This document shows positions 1 through 13,140 of a DNA stretch of 64,000 nucleotides, in pieces (the stretch's first letter is position 1; every line of letters starts with the position of its first letter). Source of the DNA: Schistocephalus solidus (Eukaryota > Platyhelminthes > Cestoda > Diphyllobothriidea > Diphyllobothriidae). A program made the translations under genes and the position numbers. The stretch lies in the NCBI GenBank assembly GCA_017591395.1, contig WEDG01002553.1, positions 62,001 through 126,000 on the forward strand, read 5' to 3'. The notes under the pieces are model-generated. The model made no database searches and was not told where the DNA came from. It saw nothing but the letters and a program-made list of their open reading frames with translations.

Positions 1-50
1 CGATCTCTTGATCTGAAGTCTACCGCTCTAACCATTGAGCTACGGGCCCA
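1..50 (-). repeat. tRNA-derived SINE head, cut by window edge
   Basis: Read on the minus strand this has a tRNA-like A-box region (GTAGCTCAATGGTTAGAGCG) and the same anticodon-arm-like stretch found in the other SINE copies of this window. The rest of the element lies outside the window. The body that follows is SINE-like, so I do not call it a functional tRNA gene. Confidence 0.6.
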
Positions 51-74
51 TTGCCTTTCCAGTTTTGATGGGGA

Positions 75-205
75 ATGTTGACTTAAATTCATCGATGAAT
101 GTCCAACGATTGCTAACGGAACTAACTCGTTCCGCTCTGTCTTGGGGCTCACTCTCAACCTTCGCCAGCAGTTAAACAGCGACTGATGGTAGAAGAGGTA
201 GATGT
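75..205 (-). repeat. SINE tail fragment (minus)
   Basis: The reverse complement matches the tail of the plus-strand SINE at about 428-540, including the blocks CTACCTCTTCTAC, GAGAGTGAGCC and GAACGAGT. With that copy it forms an inverted pair about 220 bp apart. There is no head next to it, so it is truncated. Confidence 0.6.
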
Positions 206-269
206 TAATTGCGATCGGTGTGTTCATTAATGAATGCAAGTCAATATTACTGACTTAAACTGGCATGAA

Positions 270-545
270 AAGAGATCGTAGCTCGAATTTTAGAGCATTG
301 GACTTCTAATCAACGATTTGCGATATTGATTCTCGGATAGTGCCCCACCTGGGGTTGAATATGACTGGCTGACGACCGCTGGTAAGCCAGAACTTGTCAT
401 TCCAGTCTCCCTGGTCTTGCCGGCAATGTTGATCTACCTCTTCTACTACTAACCGATGTGCGGCTGCTGGCGAGGTTCGAGAGTGAGCCTCAAGGCAGAG
501 CTGAACGAGTGAGTTCCGTTTGTGATAAGTGAGCGTTCATCAACG
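270..545 (+). repeat. tRNA-derived SINE, near full length
   Basis: The order is a decayed tRNA-like head (GTAGCTCGAATTTTAGAGC), then the body block ATGACTGGCTGACGACCGC and AAGCCAG, then CCAGTCTCCCTGGTCTTGCC, then a tail. The same order recurs at 21.4, 41.4, 42.5, 50.8, 54.7-56.1 and 60.5 kb, which defines the family from this window alone. The pol III B box is degenerate (TATTGATTCTC), so this copy is probably inactive. Confidence 0.7.
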
Positions 546-2599
546 AACCCAAATATGAAATGCTCAACAAATGTAATTATTATACGAATGTCGATTGAAA
601 CCGCCCAACAGTCACAGGTAACTAAGTCCAGTTAAAACAAATATTTTCATGAAAAACTAAAGGTAAATTGTCATACGACAAATGTGAAATTTCAACGCAC
701 TGTCATTTACTGCCATAAAATAAATATTGGAATTAAGTTGATATGGAACATGTTTTGCAATAAAAGAGACAAAAGCTGTGGAAATAGCAAGGCAAATCTC
801 ATGTCGAGTTTTTTTACTCTCCCCAGAGATCATGTGAGGTCCACTGCACTATCTTTCGGACCGAACATATAAAAATGTACACCAATTTTGTGTATCAATA
901 ATTGAGGAAATAAGGTGCTTGAAATTATAAAAATGGTGCTTGTATGATTGTCTGGCCGGATTTAGTCGAAGGAGCTCTGACCTGCAAGCTGCGTCATTCC
1001 TCTTGCTTTGCTTTAGTAAGCTCGCAGTTCCTCTACGTGGTTGCTTTGTCTGCATCTCTGGGAAGTCCGCTAAACGATGTTGAACAATTCTTGCCACGGC
1101 ATTGGATCTCCAGTTTGCCGTTGATTAACAGGCGAACTGACCTACCACCAACCTTTTCAGTGCTGAGACATTGCCTGGGCATGTAAAGGATCAAGCAAGA
1201 GGCCGCGGTTAGAGCATACGCACGAGAGACTACAGACACACCAAGATACTGCTTGCCAAACAGCCTCACTCGATAAAAAATGACTACTAAAGTAGTGTGC
1301 GTTTTTTAAAATTTTCGATACTTGAGCATTTAGGTATATTTTTTAGATAACCGAAGCAAACCTATTCTTTCTTGTTCTCACTTGAGATCACGTCATTATA
1401 AGACGTCATTAGAACATTTTTGTACTCAAAATGGGTCTATGTAGGTTTTAAAAAGGTTTCTAATTTTGAAAGATTTTAACATAATATCATGCCTTTTCAA
1501 ATAGCATCTCATCTGATCATTTAGAAACGCCCCTCATAAACTTAAGGGTCCACATTCATTACAAATATTTCTGAGCAATGAACGTTCACTTTACAATGAA
1601 ATACAATCATATTAGCTTGTCCTTATATAAAAAACGTGTAGACTGTAGCCTGTTGACTGAAAACCCTAAGCGCGAATGGAACCAACAATTATTTTGGAAT
1701 TGCAAAACCTTTTAAAACCAAGCAATAACCTCTCTTTGAATATAAATATTTAAAAAAACGTGATTCGCTACCATATGAGTGCACGATATCTTTGCCTTTT
1801 ATTTCTTTAAAATAAATTTACATTTTAAGGGCGTCGAATATACCTATAAAAAGGCACGATATCTAAGTAGTTATTTTTTTAATGAGTGAAAAATTTTCTG
1901 GAGGTGAAAAAGACATACTTTCGAAAGCCGTAATCCAGTTGTGTGTAAAATATCCTCCGATCATTCTCCAAGACAATAAATAAAACAATTTCACTTAAGT
2001 AAACATTCCCACTTAAAAGGTTTTAATATTTTGGTTAAAAATGCATTAGAGCGGTCACTGACTGTGTGCCAGAGCGGATGTAGAAAAAAATGCCATCCAA
2101 TCAGTGATGTTTGTGCATCCGCAAGTCAATTACTAAGTGAGGTCGTCAACTAGTCCGAACGCTACGGATTAACATTTCAAGGGAGAATAGAGAAACGCGC
2201 ACGCTTTCGTAATCAACTACGATCTGGGTGGTGATAAGGCCGGAAATCCCAAAACACTCCAATTGCCCACTTCTGGTGTGCAAAAAAGGAAGTTTGTATA
2301 GTACCAGGAAGTTTCGGTTGCTGGGCTCTGTTCCTACGGCTTAAACAAGGGCCTATCAATTTACAGAAATCAGCGCTTTTAACAATATACAGTCATTTAA
2401 ACTTTTTATATTAGAATACCAGCCGCGAGCGAATTCCTGCAATTGAAAATTGCCTTTGAGGATATTCAACTGACTTATATCGGCATCTTTCCGGTTTAGA
2501 GGTCCTTTGGGTGCAAAGAAACGGCAAAACGCGAGTTGTAAGAGACAGGTGTGTATGAGGGAGGTGCAAAGAACAGAAAAACATCCGGTTCCAATGACC
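546..2599. other. AT-rich stretch, no gene recognised
   Basis: The short open frames here (about 60-80 codons) overlap each other on both strands and show no domain, signal peptide or splice pattern. I see no repeat family shared with the rest of the window. Confidence 0.6.
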
Positions 2600-2706
2600 G
2601 CATGTTTTTCTTCTTATTCTTCTTCTTCTTCTTCTTCTTCTTATTCTTCTTCTTCTGCTTCTTCTTCTTCGTCTTCTTCTTCTTCTTCTTCTTCTTCTTC
2701 TTCTTC

Positions 2707-2757
<51 letters not shown>

Positions 2758-2824
2758 TTCTTCTTCTTCTGCTTCTTCTTCTTCGTCTTCTTCTTCTTCT
2801 TCTTCTTCTTCTTCTACTTCTTAT

Positions 2825-2857
<33 letters not shown>

Positions 2858-2905
2858 GTGTCTTTCTCTTCCTTCTTGTTCTTCTTCTGTTCCTTCTCCT
2901 TCTTC
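2600..2905. repeat. Interrupted (TTC)n microsatellite, about 300 bp
   Basis: Almost every triplet is TTC, CTT or TCT, with occasional TAT, TGC, TAC and TCG interruptions. The pattern of interruptions occurs twice (about 2640-2715 and 2755-2820), which suggests an internal duplication of a roughly 115-bp block. The long poly-Ser, poly-Phe and poly-Arg frames read through it are artefacts of the repeat. Confidence 0.95.
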
Positions 2906-2910
2906 CCTTA

Positions 2911-5900
2911 AATTAGAGACGTGAATTATAATATGTAAATCAATATTTTGTAAAATAAAGATTATCTTCTCGTGATAGTCTGCCGAATTAAACAGTGCTA
3001 ACATGCAGCGTAGGAAAATTATATAAAATACCTCTAACTTATCGTATACGTCCAATATACCCTTTACAATCATTAAAGAAAAGGGCAATTAGACACCTGC
3101 AACTCAAATCGTCAAGACGTTCGGAAATAGTTTTGGTAAAATATACAAATCCGCCTAATTTATATTAATAATCTTAAGTCAGCATTTGAAATTTAACGAC
3201 TAAAAAGCATACTTTGTTCTGGGCAGAATATGCAGCTTTGGAGAAGACAAAATGCGCAAATGCAGATGGATTTTGTGGAATTCCTTTTAATGGCTTAGGA
3301 TAACTCCTTTTAAAATGCCTTAACGGAAAAAAGTCGCTTGACTGCTTAGAGAAAAACACAGGGGTTTTCACCCAACAAAAACGCAAAGATTTTTCACGCT
3401 TCGTCTGAAGGGGTGGGTCGGCATATTTCTCAATGGCTGTCAGGTGCGGTCCGATCTTTGGAGGACCACACCTTTTGCTGACGCATTACTAACTCAAGAG
3501 TACTTTACTAACTCTCTGCCAACTCTGTCTTATTCGTATCAAAGAAAAGAAGAAATTAGCATGTCTTTGGTATTGGTATCAATTTTTTACAGCTGATTAT
3601 CAATATTCCAAAACATCGGATTTCAATTAATGGAGATTAATGAGGCATAAACTCTGGCTCTTTCCTGATAAATATTGATAACTATCGTAAGGTTATGTAC
3701 AGCACCAAGAAAACTAAGAAACCCAACACACTGGTAATATGGGTTTTACGGGTGGGGCATTACAGAGGGGTAATATAAGCTGTATGCGGTTCTTTCAAAA
3801 TGGCATGTTTTGTTCTTTCTGCTCTTTTGAATTAAGAAGTCAATAGTGCGCATCTGGTATAAAGGCTCCAAGAATTCGATAGCCATAGCGGATAGCGACT
3901 TGAAAATTCTGAGATGACTTCATTGCCGGTTTTACCCACACAGTCTTCGGTAGAATCGAGTTGATTTGACATCGGTCTAAAAAGGATAATTCCCGCATGA
4001 AACATTCGTGAAATGTGAACTTTTCCATCTTCGAGCATAGAGTAAAAGACAAGCCCTTGAAATTTGTTCTTTAATTTCGTAATGTTTTCGAGTCCTAAAG
4101 AATACTTGTGCTAGGCTTGTAGGTAAAATTGAATTTAAGCAGGCCCAGACAAATATTTGCGGATGGGTGAGTTTATGAAAGCATGAAATGCACATCCTTT
4201 ATCTGAGTTGCAAATACACTTTCCCTCTCTTTCTTCTCTTAGTGGAGAATAAACTATTATCCCTTCCATGCGAAATGAAATTAACTGACAAAAGAATTAG
4301 CGTAAATCAGTCGAAGTAACCTATGAACAATCTTTAACTGCTTTATAATTTTTACTTAGCTGGTAGGTAGTAGCTTGTAATGTAACGACTGCATAGTAAA
4401 TAGTCAGGGGGATTAAATATGGGCTACTATGCGCAGTCTGATAACCTGAAAAAATCTACGTCCTTCTTAACGCAAGAAAAGGTCAACGTTCTGTTGGAAG
4501 GAAGCAAAACTGCAAACCCCTGAATCATAGCTGCTTCATGCAGCGCACTAATTTGGGTTATTTATTTGATTCAGCACCGTTTCTTTTTCTAAAAGGATAC
4601 GCGTCTTCTTTGAACAAAGTTGCCTCAGTAACACACCGTACGCCCCAGGTCACAGAGAAAACCCGGTAGCTTCATTCATGTTTTAGAAGTTTTATTTGAA
4701 CTGATGATTTATAATAAAATTTTAATTACTAGAGAGATAATAATTGAAAATATAAACACCAACAACAATGTTTTACATGCACAACAGCAAAGTCCTACTG
4801 CTGGTGCCATTAATTCGCCTAAATTGCTATACTGTACGAGAGCAGTGGTTTGCATCGGCATATGGCATACGTAAACTTCACAGAAAACATTTGCTCTCTT
4901 AAAAATGAGGTTGAAGCACTATATTTGTTGATAACTCGATATTAGGTGGCTTCTTTTGGATGTCTAAAGTAGTTTTTATACGTAGGGAAATGTGTGTCCG
5001 ATTAAAAAAGGATTACCTAAGTAGGATTTTAAGATTAAATACGAGGCTTTATATTGTCAACAGATTCCACTCACTTCAGGACGCAGCTTCCCACCATAAT
5101 CACACTCAGTAAAATGACTACATAACTAGTGAGTTTTCTCGCCTATTTTTTTCTCACCTATTTTTCAGAAAATGGGCACAAAAATATTCATTTATGCAGT
5201 CATTTAGCATCGAATTACCTATTCCTCAAATTTTGTACTTTGATGAATGCTGTTTTTGGTTTAGATTGAGATTTTCATTCATAACTCGGCTAGGTTATCT
5301 ATTTATTACTGTTTTCTATATAGTAAACAACATGGTCCACGTCTATTATCATATTATATTAACTTTATATAAATCTTCTCTCTGAGAAACGTGTCCTTGA
5401 CCTTAAAACGAATGGAGTATGCACTTCGGAAACTCTGAGCGCACTTTCAACAACAGGTCAGGCTCAAAAGTATTTAGGAATTGGAGTCATGTATTGAAAC
5501 AGTAGGCATAATTTCATCAAGTATAGAATTTCCCATGGCAAAAATAAAAGTAGTTTCCGAGTAAATAATTTTGATTCGCACACACCTTCGTACTTAAATT
5601 TGAAAGTACATTAGATGTTCGACGTTATTAAATCTCATGTATTTCACAAAGAAAATGCCCGTTACACGAAATCTACCCACATTGCGTCCCCAGAAGTTTT
5701 ATAGCAGTAAAAAATTGAGCGTTCTTAAAAGGAAGGTGTATTGCGGTTGAAAAATCAAAAGGAAGTTGTTTATCAAATAAAATTTTTCGAAAAGTTGCAA
5801 TTTCCAAAATACGTGAAAAATCAGGTATGCTAATTAGCCTGAAGTTTTAAGTGTACAGGATGCCTATCTATGTCCCAAGGTGAGTGAATAAAGCAATAAA

Positions 5901-8900
5901 TGTAGAATTGCATTTGAAAATGTTCGTTAGAGTGCATTCCATGGAAGTAGTTATCCAGATCATGGACAATTTCAAATATGACCATCAGCGAACAGCCCAA
6001 TACTTTTTCGCAAGAATTGTCGGTTTGTCTTTCGTCTTCACATTGATTAAGATGCTTTTGACTATGGCAAACAGATTTTTGCTAAATTGCGCTGACAGGT
6101 TCGTCAAAGGAATAAAATATTTCATAAGCTCACATGTTGACGGGCCAGTCACTGACTAATACACTTAAAATAAATTGTCAGGTACAATCGTAAACGTAAA
6201 TTTTTGTGTATATTAGGCGGATTTTCCAGTTGATAACTTTTTTCGTATTTTCATTATTCGATTACCAGCAATTTCAGATCATCCTTGAAATAGTGCTGAA
6301 TACACTACGATTTGCTGTGTTTTCATTCGACTGCCAGTCAAGTTAAATTCTGTTCTACGTGTTCATCAATGCCTTCAAAATAAAACGTGTGCTAAAATTA
6401 TTTACTGCGTTACTGAGTTTTGAGATATTCTTTCTAATACACCTAGCCGTTTGAATCTTATTTATAGACTTACCCAGATATGAATATTTATCGCCAAAAA
6501 AATAAGTGGCCACAAGACATTTCGTCAATTAATATACCTAAGATAAAATGCGAAAATCTTTCAGAAAAGTTAACTCTTCCATAAGCGCTTAAACCAGGTA
6601 TCTTTATTTTGATTATCTGCGTACGTTAACGATTTTCCTTGGCCATCCCAAGGAAAAGTTTGGGAAGGTTGACCGTTTTTTCGACTTCGCTGAAAAATAA
6701 GAAATACAAGGTCTGCTGAAAATGACAAAACTCCCTTATTCCTTTCCATTGGACCGTTTTTGCCCGTATTTTTTAATTTTCGCCCCGCTCTAAGATTGCA
6801 AATGCACAACAGGATGGCCGAATATAGTCAATAATATTTTGCGAAAATATGCCCTTTTAATGTCCTTCCATTTCAAGTTTCCGTATTTTTCATGTTCAAT
6901 TGCAGACAGAAATTGTCTGGATATCCTTCGCGTACTCCATGACAGTGAATAACGATGGTCTGTCACTGCTTTTCAAAAATATGCTAGTTTATAACCCTAA
7001 TTATCCGTGTGGAAAAACAAAGAAGAGGCATACAAGGTTATTACCGAGTTTTTTTGTATGAGACATCAGAAAATATGCCACAGTAAACTGAATGTTTTCC
7101 TTTTTCTTAAAACAATGCGATTTCTAATTTCTGCATCTACCCGCATTTCGTGAACGCAAAACCAAATTTTCCGTTCATTGAATATGTGTATGTGAAAGTT
7201 TTTCAAATTAAATTAATGTTCATTCATAGTAAAATGCGCAGAAACGAAAGCATTTGAATCAACGTCATAGGAAAATCTCTAAATAGCAAGAAACCTCGGC
7301 TTATGCGCTTTCAGACACCACTTCTCTTTTAAATGAACAGATCTGAATTGAAGGTTCCATTAACTAACCGCGTCGTGCAAATAAATTTGATTCAACAAAC
7401 AAAAATAACACAAGGAAATGTTTGATATACTACCAACGAAAATGCTCGATCTCATGACATAGGCAGTCTACTGTAGTTCTGACCGTCTCACTGTTAAAGG
7501 TGTATTACCACAACCACTGTAGAGTAGACTTAGACTATAGGTTCTCTGATGGCCATTTAACTGCAAAAAAATCCAGATTGCTTAGGATTTATTTATAGAC
7601 AAACTGAATTAAGGCTTCTCTTATTGTGCAAATCTGAAGCAATCACGTTTCTGCACAAAATCTTTTTGAATTTAAAATGAGTTCATGTATTTTCAACAAA
7701 ACATTATGTTGGTGTTTTAAGGAAAATTTTAGGCTAGAATCCATTTTTGTGCAGCTTTTATATGAGTCGTTTTAGAAGCGTGTGCACAAAGATCCACAAT
7801 GTTGACTTGGGCATTTAAGCATGCTTCATAGCCCACTCCTTAAGCAAAGAGCAGTACTTTGGCTTAGCCAAATGCTAGACGTTTTATTCCTCATCAGAAT
7901 GACACACAAACAATAGTGAAGTTTTTAAGAAGGAAAAAAGGAAAATTTTGGTCGGCCTGTGTCCATAAAGGAAAAACATCAGCTGCAAAAGTTTTGAGTC
8001 AGTGCTGTTCATCATATAAAGTTGATTGTAAGAATTGAATGAGGCAAGATTATTTATTTAATTTTTTGATTTATTTTATTGACTTTTTTGAGTCTACCTT
8101 TTCCACCCATCACGATGGTATTTGTTCTTATCTATTTCGTTCAAAGTAGTTTCTTGGATTAAGCGCTGCTTGCCGGACGGCCGTTCAATGGAAATAAACC
8201 CTTTAGCTACGTTTTAGTCCCAAAATAAAATATGCTAGTCAAGACTTATTGGCATAATTCGCTATGATTCCCCCAATGTTATCTGGTAAACCAAAATCTC
8301 GCCAAGGCTTGGAAAAGGGTAACGTAGCTCTTTCCTAAGAATCCTGATGTCGTTAACCTGTCGTATATGTGTAGAAAATTTAATTGTGCACTTACGTTAC
8401 TGTACATATTGAAACATTGTGCATTAACGTTGTCTATTTTTGTTTTCATACATAAAATTTACACATATCCAGAACCTTTTCCCAACGTTTACAGCCCTCG
8501 TTCTTAAAATGAACTATAAAGGTTGGACAAACAAATGCCTACCAACTAAAACCAATAGTAAATCACCGACCACAATTTCGATTTATTGGGTTTCAAAAGG
8601 AAGAACGTTTTTTTTTAAATTTACCTGCAATTGTAGGCAAAGCTTTAGCAGATTTTGGGCTCTCAGTATGGCATAACCGATATTCGTAGGTCTTTCTATG
8701 AATGGATGGCAGAACAACATTCTGTTATGGAAGGGATTCAATTTTTAGCCTAAAGCCTATGATTAAATTCCTATTCCAAATTGAGAATTTTCTCGCATAT
8801 TAACGAGATAGATGGAAGCAAACCTTATCGGGCATAACTACTCTGTTTCTAAGACATGTTGCAAATGCAATCTACTAATATCAGTAGAATATCTACCTTC

Positions 8901-9215
8901 TATTCAAATATTGATCACAGGTAGTTGTTATCGTAATGACGGTCGGTATAGTCGTATGTGGGTTAAAAACACTCGGACACGCATTTTATTGACATCACGC
9001 TGTTTTTACATGACACGGCATCGAGGTTTTCGGCTAGTTTTTCCGTGTGCATTCTGGTGTCAACTTCAGTTTGTAAGTTTGAACTTTACTATTCCCTCAG
9101 AAATTAATTGTGTCACCCACTACCCATAAGTGAAGTACAACTAATAAATCAGTCGCCTTTTTATTGTTATACTAGCTGGTAAATTACTGACAATATGTAT
9201 ACATTGCGTCAAGCA
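2911..9215. other. Long AT-rich region, no gene recognised
   Basis: Over 6 kb of AT-rich DNA with no open frame above about 105 codons and none with a recognisable domain. The frame at 5884-6159 (91 codons) has one hydrophobic stretch (about residues 40-66), but no family is recognised and the base composition is that of its surroundings. I read the whole stretch as intergenic or intronic. Confidence 0.55.
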
Positions 9216-9217
9216 GA

Positions 9218-9300
9218 TCTCAAGCCACTGGTGCGCACCTGCATGTAGACGCGAGAGGTTCGGCGTTCAGCATTGGCACAGTGTTGGGTCACTCCAAGTG
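9218..9300 (+). repeat. GC-rich interspersed repeat, copy 1
   Basis: The block CACTGGTGCGCAC followed by TGCATGTAGACGCGAGAG and, about 40 bp later, GTTGGGTCAC recurs at about 10085-10160 and, more diverged, at 24080-24165. All three are on the plus strand. Function is unknown and no ORF is shared. Confidence 0.6.
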
Positions 9301-9339
9301 TTCCTTCTCAGAACCGAGTTCGGGTGGAAAAGCCGAACG

Positions 9340-10165
9340 GAGGAAACTAATTAAATTGAATGAATGAGGTACGTACCAACGGGCAGCTAGGGTGACTGCA
9401 GCTAGCAGGAGGGAACCAGGTTGAGAGAGCGGTTAGAGAAAACCGGTGGTTGGGTTGTTGAGCTGCACATCGACGGCAAATCCCTATGTCGTGTCGGTAT
9501 TGGTTGGATTGAGCGCAGAGATAGCGCTGGAAGGAGGTCAGGGTGCTAGCACTGATGGAGGGACCACTCAGCTGGATTGCAAACGGAACCATAGCCAGGT
9601 CTCGATGGACTTACAGTGGCTTATGACCTCCTCTCGCTTAACGACAGGGTGTCGGTAACTAAATTCTCCATATCGTGTCATATCAAATGACACAGGAAAA
9701 ATTCAATTGAATTTAAGCAAGAATACTTGTGATAATAGAGAAAGGTCACGGCTAGCAGTTGCATTTTCGATCATGTCGCGGTCATCAATATCGCAACAGG
9801 CTAATTTGCTAGGGGAGGCCCTGGCCGCTACGACCTCCCGGCCCGGTTCCGTATAAGAAGAGTAGAACTGGGATGCCAGTTGGTTGCATAGTTTATTCTG
9901 TACAAAACTATCACAAAAAGGATTGGAGGAAGTTGGCTGCCCGACGAGGGCACGTCCGGTCGCCGCGTCTGCGACGTCCCAAGTGTGTGAGACCGTGCGG
10001 TTGTTACAGGGCATCCAGCAAGGTCAGGTGTGAGTCAGCCTTGAAGATGATTGGCCGTTGAGGACAGCCGAGATTGTCGAGGGCCATACGGCCACTGGTG
10101 CGCACGTGCATGTAGACGCGAGAGATTCAGCGTTCAAAATGCGCACGCCGTTGGGTCACAACAGA
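9340..10165 (+). repeat. GC-richer repeat block with copy 2 of the CACTGGTGCGCAC repeat
   Basis: Base composition rises sharply against the AT-rich flanks. The last 170 bp (about 9995-10165) align with 23990-24165, including the shared CACTGGTGCGCACGTGCAT core. Open frames on both strands (for example 9703-10014 minus, 103 codons) are overlapping and have no recognisable domain. I interpret this as a degenerate mobile or repeat-derived block. Confidence 0.45.
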
Positions 10166-11959
10166 TCCTCTACTAACAAATATCCCATAGCGGAAAAGCT
10201 CAGGTACATTTCGTGCTCTTCATGCTAAAAAGCACAAGAATCTGCAGAGATAATTGGAGGATCACTGCTCAAACAGCAGATCCTTGAGAGTACTATCGAA
10301 CAGGATTTGCAAAAATTGGCATAAAAGGGAATATGGTACAGCATGAGCACTCACACAAATTGTTCTTCTTTTCAACAAGAAGCTGTTAACCTAAATCTCT
10401 TTTTATGAACCGACTAAATTTTAGCCATACGAAGCGGAATACTATCAAAATCAAAATTAAAATACTCAAATCAAGCGGAATGCATGTAAAATTGCGTATT
10501 CCTCCCACAAATTGCAAGGAATTCGTTACATTACAGAACTTGGTTTAATTTTTGGTCAACTCTTCTTTTCATATATTCAGCTGAAACCCTAGGAATTTTG
10601 AATGCAGGAATATCCTTAAGCTCCGCAATTTTCCCTCTTCAGTATTTTTTTAAAATAAAACTTTCACCTAATGAGACGCCGGTACTACACTTTTCAGGGT
10701 GTGTTATTTGAACGAGTTTTCTGAATTCTCGGACACAAAAAGCCTTAAAACGTGATACTTGCAAAAATGAATTTAATTAATAGATTAAATAATGAATTTT
10801 GATTGAGAAACATCTTATGCCTCTAGTGAACGAGGAAAAACGTATACTTAAAAAAATCTCCAGAGTATTTGAGGTTAAGAATATTCAACACCGCCGGCCG
10901 CATACGCATTTTACCCTCGAGCAGCTTCATTATAAAATAGGTAATTAATATAAAACAAGTTGGTTTTTTTACGCAGAAACAATTAAGAAGAATAGGAGTG
11001 TTAAGTGAAACCAGCTTATTTTTTTCGTCTGATGTCTTAAATTCCCACTTGAAACAATATTCCAGAAGTTGGATGAATAAACTCCCCGCCCTAAAGATTG
11101 CATCTTATTCGGTGCTTTTAATGGGCCCAAAAGGCTCAGCTTCCTAAAAACAGAAGCGGTTTTATTGCATCCTATGCGCAAGATTGTTTAGGGAAAACTA
11201 ATGCTTTGGGAGTCCGGAATTTATTTCCTATATATTCTACTGCATCAAGCACAAGACCTGTGCTCTCTAACTCCACTTCCACAAGTTTCCTTGCATTTAT
11301 AAGGCTATTAAACTGTGCCTTTCCACCTACTACCGGAAGTACCTAAGAGAGCTCTAAAAGTTTCTGACTGTGAAAAGCTGCGATCAGTTGACCTACGCGA
11401 ACCGCTGCACAAGGAACTATGCATTGCGTTGTTAATGGAGGAAATGTGTTTCGCATATTTTGAAAATTTCCTGCAAAGTGGCTCTAAGAAGGGAATCAGC
11501 AGGGTTTTGCTCGACCAGGTAGAAAGTCCTAATTCAGTCTTTGCTTGTGACTTGCGTTATGAGTGCCTTTTACTTGATCAGGTGAAACAATTTTTTGTAG
11601 TATACAGACTGAAGGGAATGACAACCTGATATAATCGAAAGGGTGAGTGCTAGGAATCTGGTTTGGAAAAAAGATGATTCAATAGGAAGAATGAGAAATG
11701 TATTTGCCTATCGCACCTCACTAGTCTTGGTATATGTAATTAAATGATAGCTGGCTGGCCTCCCCACACTTAATCGATGCTAAAACTTTGTTCGGGTGCT
11801 GTCATTGGACACATAGGAAGCATGCATATAGGTGCTGGGGTTCTAACCAAACTGATAAGTCAAACGGCGATGTAATAATCAAGTCAAACAACCATCAGTG
11901 ATTTGAATTCTGTAGCTTAAACAATTGTCAAACTGAATAAAAATATTTGCGCGAATGGT
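10166..11959. other. No confident gene
   Basis: AT-rich DNA. The frame 11315-11629 plus (104 codons) has somewhat balanced composition but no recognised family, and I see no supporting splice sites. It is listed only as a weak possibility. Confidence 0.45.
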
Positions 11960-12640
11960 AAGGAATATCGAGGAGTATGTGGTGGTAAAGTAGCTGTATC
12001 CTTTGGTTGCCTACCATCCCACTCTGTCCCCTGTCTAGCTGTGAGGTATGAGCTGTGACTGGAAGTTGTGCCCCCTAAACGGGCCACGTGGTAGATGCGT
12101 TGGACCAACACGGGGGCCAAATTACGGGCACGGCAGGCGTTATTCGGGGTTGCACCCCATAACAAATGCCGAACATGGGAGGTGTGGTGGCACGCCTAAG
12201 GGGGGCTAGGACTTAGGGGACCCAGCCGCGCCAGCCACCTGCGTCCTCTCTCGCCTCCGGTCTTCTTGATTACTTCTTCCAGCTCCCTAGACCACCCCAC
12301 TACGGCATCCCTCTCCCATGAACCGGTCCAGTCATTCATCTGATGCGGTTTCCTGTTACTTGACAACCTTCCCAGCCAAAACAATTAGTGCAGCACGATG
12401 GATTCAGGTACCTAAGCGCTTTATATTTTGCCGTGCGCAGACGTGCCGTAGGAATGTCTTCCACACCCACCTATCCCTTCCATGCGCCAGTTGATTGACC
12501 TAACCAGTCAGCCACCAGCTCATAGGTGGCCAGTTTTGGGGTAGGCGGACCCCACGAAGCTCATTGAGCGAGGTCTGCTTACCAGTCAGGCCCCTCTGTT
12601 GGTCCTGCGCATTTTCTTCCCGCGTGGCCCGGTATAGGTG
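11960..12640. repeat. GC-rich interspersed repeat block
   Basis: A 680-bp GC-rich island abutting a Penelope 3' end. Its part at about 12226-12265 (CGCGCCAGCCACCTGCG, then CTCC and GGTCTTCTTG) matches the reverse complement of about 26060-26100. The same family is therefore present elsewhere in the window in the opposite orientation. No ORF with a recognisable domain. Confidence 0.5.
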
Positions 12641-13140
12641 TTCAACTGCCCCGAAATAAGACACCAAAACCGACTAAATCGACGTGCCAGCTTACATAAT
12701 CAGCCTAACATTTTAAAAACCTACAGGACTGCGGATAAAAGCGAAAATGACCTACCCAACCCATATTCAGTGCTTCGGCTCAGTTTGGCCAGGGCAAATC
12801 AGAGCACACAGACGAACACATATTCCAACGGCGATGCTGGTGACCCAAGCGGCCGAGCAATCATCACGTCAACCTCAAAAACGGGTGATGAAATTTCGGC
12901 GGATAACTACCCGCATGCCGGCCATCAAACAAATAACGCACCAAAGTGAAAACCCCTTGATAAAGGGGAGCCGTTAGTTGTCATAGGGATGCAGTAGCGT
13001 GGCCATTGCATCCGACAAATGCTACAATGTCCGGCGTAAGAAGTACCTGTACCTGATACGTTCTCTGATGATGTGTTCAAGTTGGAATCTGAAACCTCAT
13101 CTCAGCGATCGCGTCAACTTCTCCCCAAACTACACGAATG
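12640..13140 (+). mobile_element. Penelope-like element 3' end and terminal repeat fragment
   Basis: Frame 12638-12949 contains NDLPNPYSVLRLSLARA, which matches the C-terminus of the Penelope copy ending near 17640. The downstream bases (GCATGCCGGCCATCAA, then a GGGAGCCGTTAGTTGTCATAGG-like stretch) match the terminal-repeat pieces at 15.25-15.62 and 15.89-16.13 kb. A CTGATGA at 13065-13071 and GAAAC at 13091-13095 form a hammerhead-like core. Reverse transcriptase and most of the endonuclease are missing, so this is a dead 5'-truncated copy. Confidence 0.65.

Noticed and set aside
2411..3088. 225-codon minus frame rich in Arg, and plus frames rich in Ser or Phe
   Set aside because: They are translations of the TTC tract in different frames, with no conserved ends or splice context.
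5884..6159. 91-codon frame with a hydrophobic stretch
   Set aside because: Composition like its AT-rich surroundings and no family or splice evidence. Mentioned only within the empty region.
9703..10014. 103-codon minus frame in a GC-rich block
   Set aside because: Competing frames on both strands, no domain, and the block is partly a dispersed repeat.
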